Shown: positions 15,289 through 23,800, counted from the first letter of the stretch. The stretch: 40,885 nucleotides of DNA from Planctomycetota bacterium (GCA_016190145.1 JACPRD010000027.1:1-40885); one strand, 5' to 3'. Notes: generated from the sequence alone by a model not told the origin. Translations and numbers: made by a program.

Positions 15289-16017
15289 TTACTCGATGGT
15301 GGTGTCGCGCACGACCCGGCGGTGGAGCCCCTCGGCGGACTGCTCGAGGACCGCGCCGGTCCCGTCGGCGCGCAGTTCGACGCGCCACGCCGACGTTCCG
15401 TCCTTGCCCAGGCCTTCCCACGCGTACATCGTTTCGTCCAGCCGTGTCAGGCGGCGGCGGACGCGTTCGACGTCGAGTTGCGGCACGCGCACGAGCACGC
15501 GGTCGAGGTCTTTCGATTCGCCGGCCCTGAGGGCGAGGCGGCGGACGGGAAGCGACGCGGTGGCGTGGGCGGCGGGGATTTCGACGTCGTCGCAGCCGTC
15601 GAGGGCGGGGAGTTCGTCCCAGCCGCCGCCCGGGCGCGAGCGCGACCAGCGTCCGCCCGCGGCGCGCGTGAGTTCGAGGCGGAGGGGGTTGGAAGCGGCT
15701 TCTTCGCCGACGCCGGCGGTGACGAGGACGCGGGCGACCTTGCCGGTGGAATCGGATTCGACGGCGAGGTCGGCCCAGAAGGCGGGGTCCTGGGTGGCGA
15801 GGGGGTCGAGGCCGACGCAGTGTTCGCGGGCGATGACGGAGCCGTCGGCAAGGCGGCGTTCGGTGAGGTGGCCGGAAGCGGCGTTTTCGGGGTCCTGCCA
15901 GAAGGTGACGCGGACGGGGCGGAAGGGCCCCTTGCCGTACTCGGCCTTGGGGCCGGCGTTTTCGTCGCCGGAGCAGGAGGCGAGGAGGAGGGTGAATGCG
16001 AGGAGGAGGGGGCGCAT
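15289..16017 (-). CDS. Putative glycolipid-binding lipoprotein (PF06475-like)
   Basis: 242 residues. Residues 1-15 are a lipoprotein signal with LASC, so C15 is the likely lipidated residue. The mature part follows the pattern I know from the putative glycolipid-binding family: LDGCDDVEIPA, then SLPVRRL, then a VRVPQLDVERV segment and RRLTRLD, ending with RVELRADGTG and LHRRV. It is probably anchored in the outer or inner membrane facing the periplasm. It precedes the metallopeptidase by 2 nt and presumably shares its transcript. No clear Shine-Dalgarno is visible; heptamer array C lies 38 nt upstream. Function within the family is not established. Confidence 0.72.
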   Translation of the reverse strand: MRPLLLAFTLLLASCSGDENAGPKAEYGKGPFRPVRVTFWQDPENAASGHLTERRLADGSVIAREHCVGLDPLATQDPAFWADLAVESDSTGKVARVLVTAGVGEEAASNPLRLELTRAAGGRWSRSRPGGGWDELPALDGCDDVEIPAAHATASLPVRRLALRAGESKDLDRVLVRVPQLDVERVRRRLTRLDETMYAWEGLGKDGTSAWRVELRADGTGAVLEQSAEGLHRRVVRDTTIE

Positions 16018-16054
16018 GGCGTTGGGGGGAAGAGGGTAAGAAAAAAGGGCAGGG

Positions 16055-16089
16055 GTTAGTAGTTAGAAGTGAGGAGTGAGGAATTGCGA
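16055..16089. repeat. Heptamer array C (unit GTKAGNA)
   Basis: GTTAGTA (16055-16061), GTTAGAA (16062-16068), GTGAGGA (16069-16075), GTGAGGA (16076-16082), and a degenerate ATTGCGA (16083-16089). The period is exactly 7, but the unit is unrelated to AACGAGN or GAACNCC. It lies 38 bp upstream of the lipoprotein start, between two - strand genes. On the minus strand it reads as TCCTCAC/TTCTAAC words. Confidence 0.8.
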
Positions 16090-16114
16090 ACACAAGTAAT
16101 TACGGACAAATGAC

Positions 16115-17089
16115 TTATGGAACCAGTCGACGGAAAGCGTGAGCGATGACAACCGGGATCCGAAGCAGATTTCGCGCGAGAGCACGGACGCTGGAAAACG
16201 ACGGCGGCGGAGTCCCTTCAGCCAGGGATCGAGCCAGCTCACGCAGATGATCCCGGCCGAACGGACCGGATTGCAGGTCGGCGATCAGATCGGCGGGAAG
16301 CCCGGATTCGCCGTGACGGGCCCCGCACCAGGCCCCCACGATCGCCCCGATCGTGTCCGTGTCGCCCCCGGCCGAGATCGCCTCGGTCAGCGCGGCGAGC
16401 GGACGGTCCCCGAAACGCAGGAAACAGAACAGCGCGAACGAAACCGTGTGAACCACGAATCCGGACGTGCCGAGCTCGCGCGCCGCCGCCTCCGCCGCCG
16501 CGCCGCCCGCGGCCAGCGCCGCCGCGCGGGCCAGCGCCGCCTTCAACGTGGGCTCGGAAACGACCTCGAGGGCGGCCTCCCAGGCGCCCACGGCGGCCAG
16601 CTCCGCCACGAACACCGCCCCTTCCACCGCGCGCCGGTCCGTGTGCGTCACCTCGGCGAAGGCCTGGGCGGCGGTGCGGCGACGCCCGAGGTCTGCGATC
16701 GCCACGCCGAGGATCGCCGAGCGCATCGCGGCGCCGTTCCCGGCCGAACGGACCCCGCTTCGCCGGCATCCGAGCCCGATCTTCAGACACGCCCGCAGCG
16801 TCCCGAACCCGATCCCCCACGGGAGACGCAGGAACCAGCCGAAGAGCGAGCGCCGGAAGGCGCGGACGGCCGCCTCGAGGTCCCCCGGATGCCGCGCCAG
16901 CGACTGCGCGAGCAACGCGGACTGTTCGGTGTCGTCCGAAACGGCTCCGGTCCGGCCGAAAAAATGGAAGCTCTCGACCCGCCCGAATCTCCGCGCGATC
17001 GCCCGCGCGGACATCCCTTCACAGGCCAGCCCCAGCGCGTCGCCGAGAGCCGTTCCGAGCAGGCAGCCCGCCAGGCGATCAGCGTGCAG
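16115..17089 (-). CDS. ADP-ribosylglycohydrolase family protein
   Basis: About 324 residues. SDDTEQ (before the middle) and GGDTDTIGAI (C-terminal third) are the paired Asp motifs that bind two magnesium ions in this family. The enzymes remove ADP-ribose from proteins, nucleic acids or small molecules. The first ATG in frame is at 17014, but the 25 codons before it encode AGCLLGTALGDALGLACEG, the conserved N-terminal family motif. The true start must lie upstream. No ATG, GTG or TTG exists there; a CTG at 17089 with GGAGG 6 nt before it is the best candidate. That start overlaps the 3' end of the EEP gene by 11 nt. Confidence 0.82.
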   Translation of the reverse strand: MHADRLAGCLLGTALGDALGLACEGMSARAIARRFGRVESFHFFGRTGAVSDDTEQSALLAQSLARHPGDLEAAVRAFRRSLFGWFLRLPWGIGFGTLRACLKIGLGCRRSGVRSAGNGAAMRSAILGVAIADLGRRRTAAQAFAEVTHTDRRAVEGAVFVAELAAVGAWEAALEVVSEPTLKAALARAAALAAGGAAAEAAARELGTSGFVVHTVSFALFCFLRFGDRPLAALTEAISAGGDTDTIGAIVGAWCGARHGESGLPADLIADLQSGPFGRDHLRELARSLAEGTPPPSFSSVRALARNLLRIPVVIAHAFRRLVP

Positions 17090-18023
17090 GGACGACCTCC
17101 ACCACGACCGGCCGGTGGTCGGACGTCGAGGACCACGCGTGATGGCAGGAACGCAGGGTGAATCCCTTCAGCACCCAGACCTGATCGATTGAGAGCATCG
17201 GGAAGGGAATCGGCCAGGTCGCGTCGTACCCGCGGCCCGCCGTTTCGAACGCCTGCAGGTGCGTCATGCGGAGGGGTTCGAAGAAAACCGAATCCCGCGG
17301 GGTGTTGAAATCGCCCGCGACGATCTCCGGCAGGTCGCGCATGGAGGTGACTTCGCGGAGGAGGGCCTCGAACTGCGGGCGCCGGGACCGGAAAGCGGAC
17401 GAGGGGAAGTCCACGACGACGGCGCGGAAGAGCGATTCCTTCACCCAGAACCGGAATTCCGCCGCGCGGCCGCGGCCGTCGAGGTCGAACGTGCGGGTTT
17501 CGAGGATCTTGCCGCGCGCGATGACGACGAGCCCTCCGCCGAGCTCGCGCGATTCGTACCCGCGCAGTTCGTCGAGCCACGGCGTCGCGCCGCCGGGCTC
17601 CGCGGCCTCGACGAACCACCCGACGTCGGGGTCCAGGTCGCGGACCTGCGAGGCGATCTCTTCCCAGCCGCCGGCCCCGCGGCGGAGATTCCAGAACACG
17701 CCGCGCACCGCCGCCGACGGCGCCTTCCCCTCCGGTGGCGGATTCAGTACGAACGCCCCCGCGGCCCACCAGCACTGCGCCGCGATCGCAAACGCCAGCG
17801 CCGCCAGCATCCGCCGGTTTTCGCGCCGGAGAAACCAGAGCACCCCGGCCACGAACAGCGCCGCCGAAAGGACGCAGGGCGGCGTGGCGTAGACGACCGG
17901 CGCGACGAACGCGACGCGGTCGCGCACCGTGAGGCGCAGGATCGCGGCGACGGCGGCGAAGACGCACAACGCCGAGGGCAGGGCCGTCCAGGTTCGTTTC
18001 GCGATCTTCGCCGCCGAAACCAT
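17079..18023 (-). CDS. Membrane-anchored endonuclease/exonuclease/phosphatase family protein
   Basis: 314 residues. Three hydrophobic segments (about 17-32, 38-60 and 72-92) anchor the N-terminus. The EEP domain follows from about residue 105: FWNL, then the E/D-rich DPDVGWFVEA, then AGDFNTP, then SIDQVWV and the terminal SDHRPV. These carry the usual Asn, Glu, Asp and His of the metal-dependent active site. Family members hydrolyse phosphodiesters in nucleic acids, lipids or inositol phosphates; topology predicts a periplasmic or extracellular catalytic domain. The ADP-ribosylglycohydrolase gene starts inside its last codons, so the two are probably co-expressed. Confidence 0.85.
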   Translation of the reverse strand: MVSAAKIAKRTWTALPSALCVFAAVAAILRLTVRDRVAFVAPVVYATPPCVLSAALFVAGVLWFLRRENRRMLAALAFAIAAQCWWAAGAFVLNPPPEGKAPSAAVRGVFWNLRRGAGGWEEIASQVRDLDPDVGWFVEAAEPGGATPWLDELRGYESRELGGGLVVIARGKILETRTFDLDGRGRAAEFRFWVKESLFRAVVVDFPSSAFRSRRPQFEALLREVTSMRDLPEIVAGDFNTPRDSVFFEPLRMTHLQAFETAGRGYDATWPIPFPMLSIDQVWVLKGFTLRSCHHAWSSTSDHRPVVVEVVPAR

Positions 18024-18082
18024 TTCGGAAGTCTACTCTAAGGCGCGGGCCTGCCGCACGGATGCGCAGACGAGGCGCCGAA

Positions 18083-19303
18083 TCATGCGAAGTACCCAAG
18101 CCCTTCCGCCGCACCCGCGACGAGCAGCCGGACCGGGCCGAACTCGTGGACCTTCCAGGCCGGCTGCATGACGAGTTGCAGGCTGCGGCGACACGGCAGC
18201 ATCGGCGCGAATCGCTTCCAGTTCGGGGATGGTTCCAGGTCGGACATCTTGACCTCGATGGGAAGCCAGGGAACGCGGTCGCGGACGATCAGAAAGTCGA
18301 TTTCGTGTTTCTCCTTGTCGCGAAGGAAGAACAGGTCGAAGTTGCCTTCGCCCGTGTCGGTCCAGTAATGGCAGGCTTTCAGCAGGTGGAGGGCGACGAG
18401 ATTCTCGAATTTCGCTGCGAGATCGGGGACGGCGCCATAGTCCCAGAGGTAGACCTTTCCCTCCCGCTGGAGCGAGCGGTGGATCCGGCTGGTCCAGGGC
18501 TTGATTTCGAACGCGTAGTAAAGATCCCTCAGCCACGCCATCCACCGCTTGACCGTCGGAACGCTTGTTTCGAGGTCGCGGCCGAGGGAAGCGTAGCTGA
18601 AGAGCGAGCCGACGCGCCCGGGCAGGAGGGCGGCCAGCATTTCGACGCGGTCCAGCTCGGGGAGGCGGCTCAGATCCCGAAGGTCCTCGCGGATGACGAG
18701 TTGTTCGCGGTTGCGCCTCCAGAGGTTCGTCCGCCGGGCGTTCTGGGAGAAGAGCGGCTCCGGGAACGGGCCGTAGGTCATCAGGGACTTCAGGGCCTCT
18801 TCGGAAGCCGCGCCCGCCGGTTCCGCCCGGGCGAACAGCGACTCCAGCAGCCGGTCGGGGGCCGGAACGTCGGGGCGGTCGAGCTCGCGGATCGAGAACG
18901 GGTGCATCCGGTACGCATAGTGCCGTCCCAGGAGGCTGTCGCTCCCCTTGCGATAGATGTTCAGCCGCGCGCTGCCGGTCACGAGGAAGTCGCAGGGTGA
19001 CTCCAGGGTGTCGTAGATCCCCTTCAGGTTTCGCTTCCAGCGACGCTCCTTGTGGATCTCATCGAGGACGACGAGCGGTGTTTCAATTCCCCGGGCGGCG
19101 GGGACGACGGAAGAGGGGTTCAGCGACCACTCGCGCCGGAAGGCCAGCTGGTCCCAGTTGCGATACACTCCGATCTTTCGGCCCGCCAGCATCATCCGTG
19201 CGAGCGTCGTTTTTCCGCACTGCCGCGGGCCCGAGACCATCGCGATCTTGTGGTCTGCGAAGGCGCTGGAGTCGATGACCGGGTCCAGGGAGCGTCTTTT
19301 CAT
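18083..19303 (-). CDS. AAA-family ATPase with DUF4143 domain (first of two)
   Basis: 406 residues. Walker A is GPRQCGKT (25-32), Walker B is LVVLDE (77-82), and FLVTGSARLNI fits sensor 1. The C-terminal half is DUF4143, with a nuclease-like core ending in IDFLIV...PIEVK. These proteins are common in bacteria and archaea, but their role is unsettled. No Shine-Dalgarno is present; instead a palindrome starts 4 nt upstream of the ATG, with a second 44 bp beyond. Either the message is leaderless or ribosome access is tied to that operator. A second, divergent member lies at 34069-35247 with the same promoter layout. Confidence 0.88.
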   Translation of the reverse strand: MKRRSLDPVIDSSAFADHKIAMVSGPRQCGKTTLARMMLAGRKIGVYRNWDQLAFRREWSLNPSSVVPAARGIETPLVVLDEIHKERRWKRNLKGIYDTLESPCDFLVTGSARLNIYRKGSDSLLGRHYAYRMHPFSIRELDRPDVPAPDRLLESLFARAEPAGAASEEALKSLMTYGPFPEPLFSQNARRTNLWRRNREQLVIREDLRDLSRLPELDRVEMLAALLPGRVGSLFSYASLGRDLETSVPTVKRWMAWLRDLYYAFEIKPWTSRIHRSLQREGKVYLWDYGAVPDLAAKFENLVALHLLKACHYWTDTGEGNFDLFFLRDKEKHEIDFLIVRDRVPWLPIEVKMSDLEPSPNWKRFAPMLPCRRSLQLVMQPAWKVHEFGPVRLLVAGAAEGLGYFA

Positions 19304-19306
19304 GTC

Positions 19307-19383
19307 TGGCCATTTTAACGACTGACGTTAATTTGGCCAAGTCCGGATTCTGGCCGTTTTAACGTCAGTCGTTAATTTGGTCA
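19307..19383. promoter_or_regulatory. Two tandem palindromic operators before the DUF4143 ATPase
   Basis: Each site is 33 bp (19307-19339 and 19351-19383). Inner boxes TTAACG and CGTTAA are separated by 5 bp. Outer boxes TGGCCR and TGGYCA are each 2 bp further out. The inner boxes are identical in both sites; the five central bases are ACTGA in one and TCAGT in the other, which are reverse complements, so the sites face each other. Centre to centre is 44 bp, about four helical turns. The AT-rich inner boxes stand out in this GC-rich sequence. Confidence 0.88.
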
Positions 19384-19470
19384 AACCGGATCCGAGCGTC
19401 GGTGAGGCGGCGCATCCGCGCCACACCAGGACACATGGCCCCGCCCTCCGGATGCTAGACTCCTCTCCAA

Positions 19471-20736
19471 ATGCGCTTCGCCATTCCGTTAGTTCTCCTG
19501 GCCCTCTTCGCCTCCTCGCGCCTGGACGCCCAGGAGATGCCCGAAATCACGAAACTGGAGGCCCGGGCCGCCAAGGCCGGCGAGCATGCGGCGGGTTTCC
19601 GCGAACTGCCCCTTCGGCGGAAGGTCGACGTTGCGATCCTCGAGCGCGACCGTCACGCGGAACTGCTCGTCAGGGAAACCGAACGCGCTTTCGGAGGAGA
19701 TCTCGACGACGTCGAGGCGTTCCTGGCGCGGTTCGGTTTCATCCCCAGGAAGCTCAAGCTTCGGACGGCCCTGACGGTGTTCGCGATCCAGGCCGTCGGG
19801 GCCTCCTACGACCAGGGCACGATCCGGTTGTTCGACGCGGAGGCGTCCGACGCCCAGCTCGTCCACGAGATGACGCACGCCCTCCAGGATCAGAACTTCG
19901 CCTGGGATTCTCAGGCGGAACAGGCGTCCGGGCTCGATGCGATGATCGCATTTCAGTCTCTGGTGGAAGGGGACGCGGAACTGGTCGAGCGGAGTTTCGT
20001 GGATCCCGACAGCCTGAAGGACGCAGATGCGCTCGCGCGGCTCCTGCGCTGGGAAACGGAGGTGGAAGAGGCGGCGGCCCGCGCGAACGTGCTGACCGTG
20101 CCCGCCGTGTTCTCGCGCAGCCAGACATTCTGGTACACGCGGGGGGAGGAGTTCGTGTTCGAGCTTCACCGGAAAGGTGGCTGGGCAGCCGTGAACCGCG
20201 CGTGGGGTTCGCCGCCCGAGACCACCGAGCAGGTGCTGCATCCGGAGAAGTACCTGGCACGCGAGCACCCGGTCCGGCTGGACACTTCCGGACTCGAAGC
20301 GGCGCTGATCGCGGACGGGTGGGCGATCCGGTACGCCTCGACGGCGGGCGAGCTCCTCGTCGAAATCTGGCTGGAGCAGCGCTCGCCGCGCCCCTTGGAC
20401 GTCGCCGCCTGCTTCAAGGCGGCCGCCGGCTGGGGCGGAGACCGGGCGATTCTCGCGGAACGCCGGAAAGACCGGCTCGGAATCTGGGTCACGACTTGGG
20501 ACACACCCGAGGACGCCGCCGAGTTCTTTGCGGCCGCTCGCCGGAACCTCCGCGGGGACGACCTGGGCGAGGACACCGCCGATCGCGCGGTCCGGGACGC
20601 CTCCGACGGCCGCCAGGCCGTCGCGCGCCGCGGCGCCGACGTGCTCCTCGTGCTCGGTTCGCCGGGCTCCACGATGGGGATCGTCGAGCGCGAGGCCTGG
20701 AAGTCGACGCAAATCGTTCCGGTCGAGAAGAAGTAG
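19471..20736 (+). CDS. Secreted gluzincin-like metallopeptidase-type protein
   Basis: 421 residues. Signal peptide at residues 1-20 (hydrophobic run ending in LDAQ). HEMTH at about 132-136 gives two zinc ligands and the catalytic Glu; EGDA at about 167-170 supplies a third ligand in the position usual for gluzincins. The following LQDQNF is also typical of secreted HExxH proteins of unknown function that I recall from Planctomycetota and Acidobacteria. The C-terminal 180 residues form a second, mixed domain. It is probably periplasmic or exported. The upstream region is shared with the palindromes of the divergent DUF4143 gene. Convergent with the symporter gene, 5 bp between stops. Confidence 0.75.
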   Translation: MRFAIPLVLLALFASSRLDAQEMPEITKLEARAAKAGEHAAGFRELPLRRKVDVAILERDRHAELLVRETERAFGGDLDDVEAFLARFGFIPRKLKLRTALTVFAIQAVGASYDQGTIRLFDAEASDAQLVHEMTHALQDQNFAWDSQAEQASGLDAMIAFQSLVEGDAELVERSFVDPDSLKDADALARLLRWETEVEEAAARANVLTVPAVFSRSQTFWYTRGEEFVFELHRKGGWAAVNRAWGSPPETTEQVLHPEKYLAREHPVRLDTSGLEAALIADGWAIRYASTAGELLVEIWLEQRSPRPLDVAACFKAAAGWGGDRAILAERRKDRLGIWVTTWDTPEDAAEFFAAARRNLRGDDLGEDTADRAVRDASDGRQAVARRGADVLLVLGSPGSTMGIVEREAWKSTQIVPVEKK

Positions 20737-20741
20737 GCGGC

Positions 20742-22529
20742 TTAGAGCGCCGCTGCCTTCCGCGCCAGTTCCGGCAGCTCGAGCATCCGGCCCGCTTTGA
20801 CCCCGCGCGACCGCGCGAGAAGCGCCGCGCCGCCCGCGAGGCCGCCGGACAGAAGCGCAATGCCGCTTCCCCATTCGAGGAAGCAGAGTTTGCCGACGCC
20901 GAAGGTGAGGCCGAAGACGAAGGCGAGGCCGAAGGCCCAGTCGGCGAGGTCGCGGGAGAGGCCGGGTTCGGGGGCGACGCCGCAGCGGCGGGCGATGGCG
21001 GCCCAGCCGGGGCCGGAGGGGCGGACTTTGAGGAAGAATTCTTCGAGGCGTTTCGAGTCGGTCTGCGGCAGGAGGTAGGTGGCGAGGAGCCAGAGGGCGG
21101 TGGTGATGCTGACGGTGATCATCATCGTGTGCACGAAGTTCGGCTGGAGGACGTTGAAGGCCTTCATGACCTCGAGGCTCGACGCGACGGCGACGCTTCC
21201 CATGACCGCGACGAGCTCGCTCCACGCCGAGACGCGCCACCAGTACCAGCGGAGCATGTAGACGAGGCCGGTGCCGGCCTGCATGGCGATGAGGAGCTGG
21301 AAGGTGCGGATGAGGCCGTTCTGCTGGGTGGACATGAGGTAGGCGATCCAGGCGGAGATGGCGAGGAGGACGGCCATGAAGATCTTGGAAGCGCGGAGGT
21401 AGTGGGTGTCGGGGGCGCCTTTTTTCATGAAGCGTTTATAGAGGTCGCTGGTGAGGTAGGAGGCGCCCCAGTTGAGCTGGGAATTGATCGTGCCCATGTA
21501 GGCGGCGAGGAAGGCGGCGACCATGAGGCCGCGCAGGCCGGTCGGGAGGAGGTCGCGCATCATCATGGGGTAGGCGAGCTGGCCGTCTTTCAGGGCCGGG
21601 TAGAGGGCGAGGGACGCCACGGCGCAGACGATCCAGGGCCACGCGCGGACGGCGTAGTGGGCGACGTTGAACCAGAGCGTGGCGAGGAGGGCGTGGCGCT
21701 CGTCCTTGCAGGCGGCCATGCGCTGGACGATGACGCCGCCGGCGTTGGCGTTCTTGTTCGACCACCACTGGACGGCGAGGTACATGACGAAGACGGCGAG
21801 GGCGGAGTCGAGGAAGGAGCCGGACCAGGAGAAGGCGGGGGTGAAGTTGAGGACCGCGTCGCCGCGGGCGGCGACGGCGCCGGCCTTGACGGCGACCATG
21901 CCGCCGGCGGCGTTGACCGCGAGGACGGCGAGAGTCGTGCAGCCGACGATGGCGAGGCCGAACTGGATGAGTTCGCCGTAGACGACGCCCCAGAAGCCGG
22001 AGACGAGCGTGTAGACGAACGCGACGCCGCAGGCGAAGGCGATGCAGGTCCACGGATCCCAGCCGACCGTGGCTTCGAGGACCTTGGCGAGCCCGAGCGT
22101 CGGGAGGCCGCCCATGAGGATGCAGTTCATGGGGACGGCGAAGAGGAACGCCTTGAAGCCGCGGAGGAAGGCGGCGGGTTTGCCGGAGTAGCGGATTTCG
22201 GCGAACTCGTTTTCGGTCATGACGCCGGAGCGGCGCCAGAGGCGGGCGTAAAGGAAGACGGAGAGGGCGTGGCAGAAGGCGAAAGACCACCACTGCCAGT
22301 TGCCGGCGATGCCTTCGGAGCGGGTGAGGGCGGTGACGTAGAGGGGGGTATCGGCGGAGAAGGCGGCGGCGGCCATGGAGGTGCCGGCGAGCCACCACGG
22401 GAGGGAGCGGCCGGAGAGGAAGAACTCGTTCAGGCTTTTGCCGCTGCGGGCTTTGAAATAGACGCCGAGGGCGACGAAGCCGCCGCAGTAGGCGACGATG
22501 ATGAGCCAGTCGAGCCAGGACAGGGTCAT
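20742..22529 (-). CDS. Sodium:solute symporter (SSS family)
   Basis: 595 residues with some 13-14 hydrophobic membrane helices. The N-terminus (DWLIIVAYCGGFVALGVYF, then SGKSLNEFFLSGRSLPWWLAG) is the classic SSS opening. A TENEFAEIRY motif follows helix 3. Such carriers import sugars, amino acids, vitamins or organic acids with sodium across the inner membrane; the substrate is not readable. The start ATG is at 22529; the longer frame to 22613 would run through the AT-rich divergent promoter. The transporter is divergent from the secreted protein at 22622. Confidence 0.9.
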   Translation of the reverse strand: MTLSWLDWLIIVAYCGGFVALGVYFKARSGKSLNEFFLSGRSLPWWLAGTSMAAAAFSADTPLYVTALTRSEGIAGNWQWWSFAFCHALSVFLYARLWRRSGVMTENEFAEIRYSGKPAAFLRGFKAFLFAVPMNCILMGGLPTLGLAKVLEATVGWDPWTCIAFACGVAFVYTLVSGFWGVVYGELIQFGLAIVGCTTLAVLAVNAAGGMVAVKAGAVAARGDAVLNFTPAFSWSGSFLDSALAVFVMYLAVQWWSNKNANAGGVIVQRMAACKDERHALLATLWFNVAHYAVRAWPWIVCAVASLALYPALKDGQLAYPMMMRDLLPTGLRGLMVAAFLAAYMGTINSQLNWGASYLTSDLYKRFMKKGAPDTHYLRASKIFMAVLLAISAWIAYLMSTQQNGLIRTFQLLIAMQAGTGLVYMLRWYWWRVSAWSELVAVMGSVAVASSLEVMKAFNVLQPNFVHTMMITVSITTALWLLATYLLPQTDSKRLEEFFLKVRPSGPGWAAIARRCGVAPEPGLSRDLADWAFGLAFVFGLTFGVGKLCFLEWGSGIALLSGGLAGGAALLARSRGVKAGRMLELPELARKAAAL

Positions 22530-22555
22530 GCGGGGCTCCGTGGGAGCTGATGTTT

Positions 22556-22602
22556 TACATATTATAAAGTATAAATGTAGGGACAGGCACCGTTTTTTCG
22601 GA
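22556..22602. promoter_or_regulatory. AT-rich divergent promoter with imperfect palindrome and GGGACAGGCACC motif
   Basis: TACATATTATA (22556-22566) and TATAAATGTA (22570-22579) are imperfect inverted repeats with one extra base in the left arm. They lie in the only strongly AT-rich patch of the region and look like an operator over a promoter. Next to it, TAGGGACAGGCACCGTTTTTT (22578-22598) resembles a repeated GGGACAGGCACC motif that I remember from intergenic DNA of several phyla; that link is from memory. Confidence 0.5.
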
Positions 22603-22621
22603 TTCTTGTACACTTCCCCCC

Positions 22622-23311
22622 ATGCGCCGAACCCTGCTCCCCCTGCTCCTCTGCCTCGCCTCGCTCTCCCCCGCCGACCCCGAAGACACCGAAGTCCTCG
22701 CTTCCCGACTCGCCTCCGAAGACCCCGCCGTCCGGCAGCGCGCCGAACACGACCTCCTCCGCCAGGGCCAGGCCGCCCAGGCCGCCCTCCTCAACGCCTC
22801 ACGGTCCGAAGACCCCGAAGTCGCCCAGCGCGCCAAAGCCCTTCTCGAAAACCTCGTCTGGCCGGATCCCGGCCCCGCCAGCGGCGGACTCCGCCTCGGC
22901 ATCCGCGCGCGGGCGTCCTACGACGGGAAGGAACCCGTCGAGTTGCGCGCCCGCCTCCACAACACCACCGACCACGACCTGATCCTCGCCGGCGCCCACA
23001 CCCCCGAACCCGGCGAGTACCACCACCTCCTCCTCCGCCTCGACGGCGACGAACTCCACATGTGCTACCGCGCACGCCTCCCGCTTCCCGATCTCCCCGA
23101 GCGCCTCACCGTTCCCGCAGGCGACTGGGTTGAGTTCTCCTTCCATCCGGAAACCTGGTGCGCCCAACCCGCTCACAGCAAGTGCAGCACCGTGGACCTG
23201 GCGCCGGGGAAGCACAACCTCCGGCTCTCGCTCGTCCTGAAAGGAGAGCAGGAAGGGGTTTGGAAGGGCCGCGCGGACTCGAACGAAGTCAGGTTTTCCG
23301 TCGGAGATTGA
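22622..23311 (+). CDS. Secreted protein with a short HEAT-like N-terminus
   Basis: 229 residues. Signal peptide at residues 1-19 (LLPLLLCLASLSPADP). Residues 20-80 contain two helix pairs of HEAT style (EDPAVRQRAEHDLLRQG and SEDPEVAQRAKALLENLV). The rest is beta-rich, with a paired LRLSLVLKGEQ and VRFSVGD ending; it could be an Ig-like or other beta-sandwich domain. No catalytic motif recognised. Its start is at the AT-rich divergent promoter shared with the symporter gene. Confidence 0.7.
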   Translation: MRRTLLPLLLCLASLSPADPEDTEVLASRLASEDPAVRQRAEHDLLRQGQAAQAALLNASRSEDPEVAQRAKALLENLVWPDPGPASGGLRLGIRARASYDGKEPVELRARLHNTTDHDLILAGAHTPEPGEYHHLLLRLDGDELHMCYRARLPLPDLPERLTVPAGDWVEFSFHPETWCAQPAHSKCSTVDLAPGKHNLRLSLVLKGEQEGVWKGRADSNEVRFSVGD

Positions 23312-23386
23312 GAGCGTCATCAGACGTTCCGCGCCCCCGACGACTCGGAAGTCCGGTCGCCGCCGGGGACGCGAAACGCCGGAATT

Positions 23387-23800
23387 CTACGGGCTGCCCT
23401 CCGGACGCGGCTCGGGCTTCTCACGGGGCGGCGGCTCGTGCCAGTGGTGCTCCACACGCCGGTGCGTCCCGTAGTACACGGCAAGGCAGACCGCCGCGAT
23501 CAGCCCGATGAACAGCGCCGAGATGATGAACCAGTGGTACCCCGCCGACTGCATCGCGTGGGACGACTGCGCCAGCGTCTGCAGCTCCGAGGTCTCCATC
23601 TTCCCGAGCGCCTCGCGCACCTGCTCCATCGGCGCGCCGGAGCCCGCCAGGCGGCCTTCCAGCGCCGCCAGCGCTTCGGCACGCTCCACACCGGCACGCG
23701 GCGCCGGCGTGTCGCACATCCCGGCAATCGCCGGGGTCGAGAACGCCAGCAGCGAAACCACGGCGCACGCAAGCAGGGAGTTCCTGATCGTCGCGTACAT
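23387..23800 (-). CDS. PA2779-like small membrane protein, copy 1
   Basis: 137 residues. Signal peptide to about residue 26 (FSTPAIAG), then a helical region (ERAEALAALEGRL, then METSELQTLAQSSHAMQSAG), one membrane helix at about 90-110 and a charged tail containing VEHHWHEPPP. Layout and key words match the PA2779-like family (DUF6627). AAGGAGG lies 6 nt before the ATG at 23800. A paralogue lies at 24039-24407, so this is a tandem duplication. Function of the family is unknown; a periplasmic, membrane-tethered role is likely. Confidence 0.65.
   Translation of the reverse strand: MYATIRNSLLACAVVSLLAFSTPAIAGMCDTPAPRAGVERAEALAALEGRLAGSGAPMEQVREALGKMETSELQTLAQSSHAMQSAGYHWFIISALFIGLIAAVCLAVYYGTHRRVEHHWHEPPPREKPEPRPEGSP

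Noticed and set aside
16783-18114. Frameshift splitting the ADP-ribosylglycohydrolase N-terminus
   Set aside because: The conserved N-terminal motif is in the same frame as the rest; the only oddity is the missing standard start codon.
19377-22550. 1057-codon + strand open frame covering the metallopeptidase-like and symporter genes
   Set aside because: It runs in frame shadows of two real genes on opposite strands; composition is Gly/Glu/Arg low complexity without any domain.
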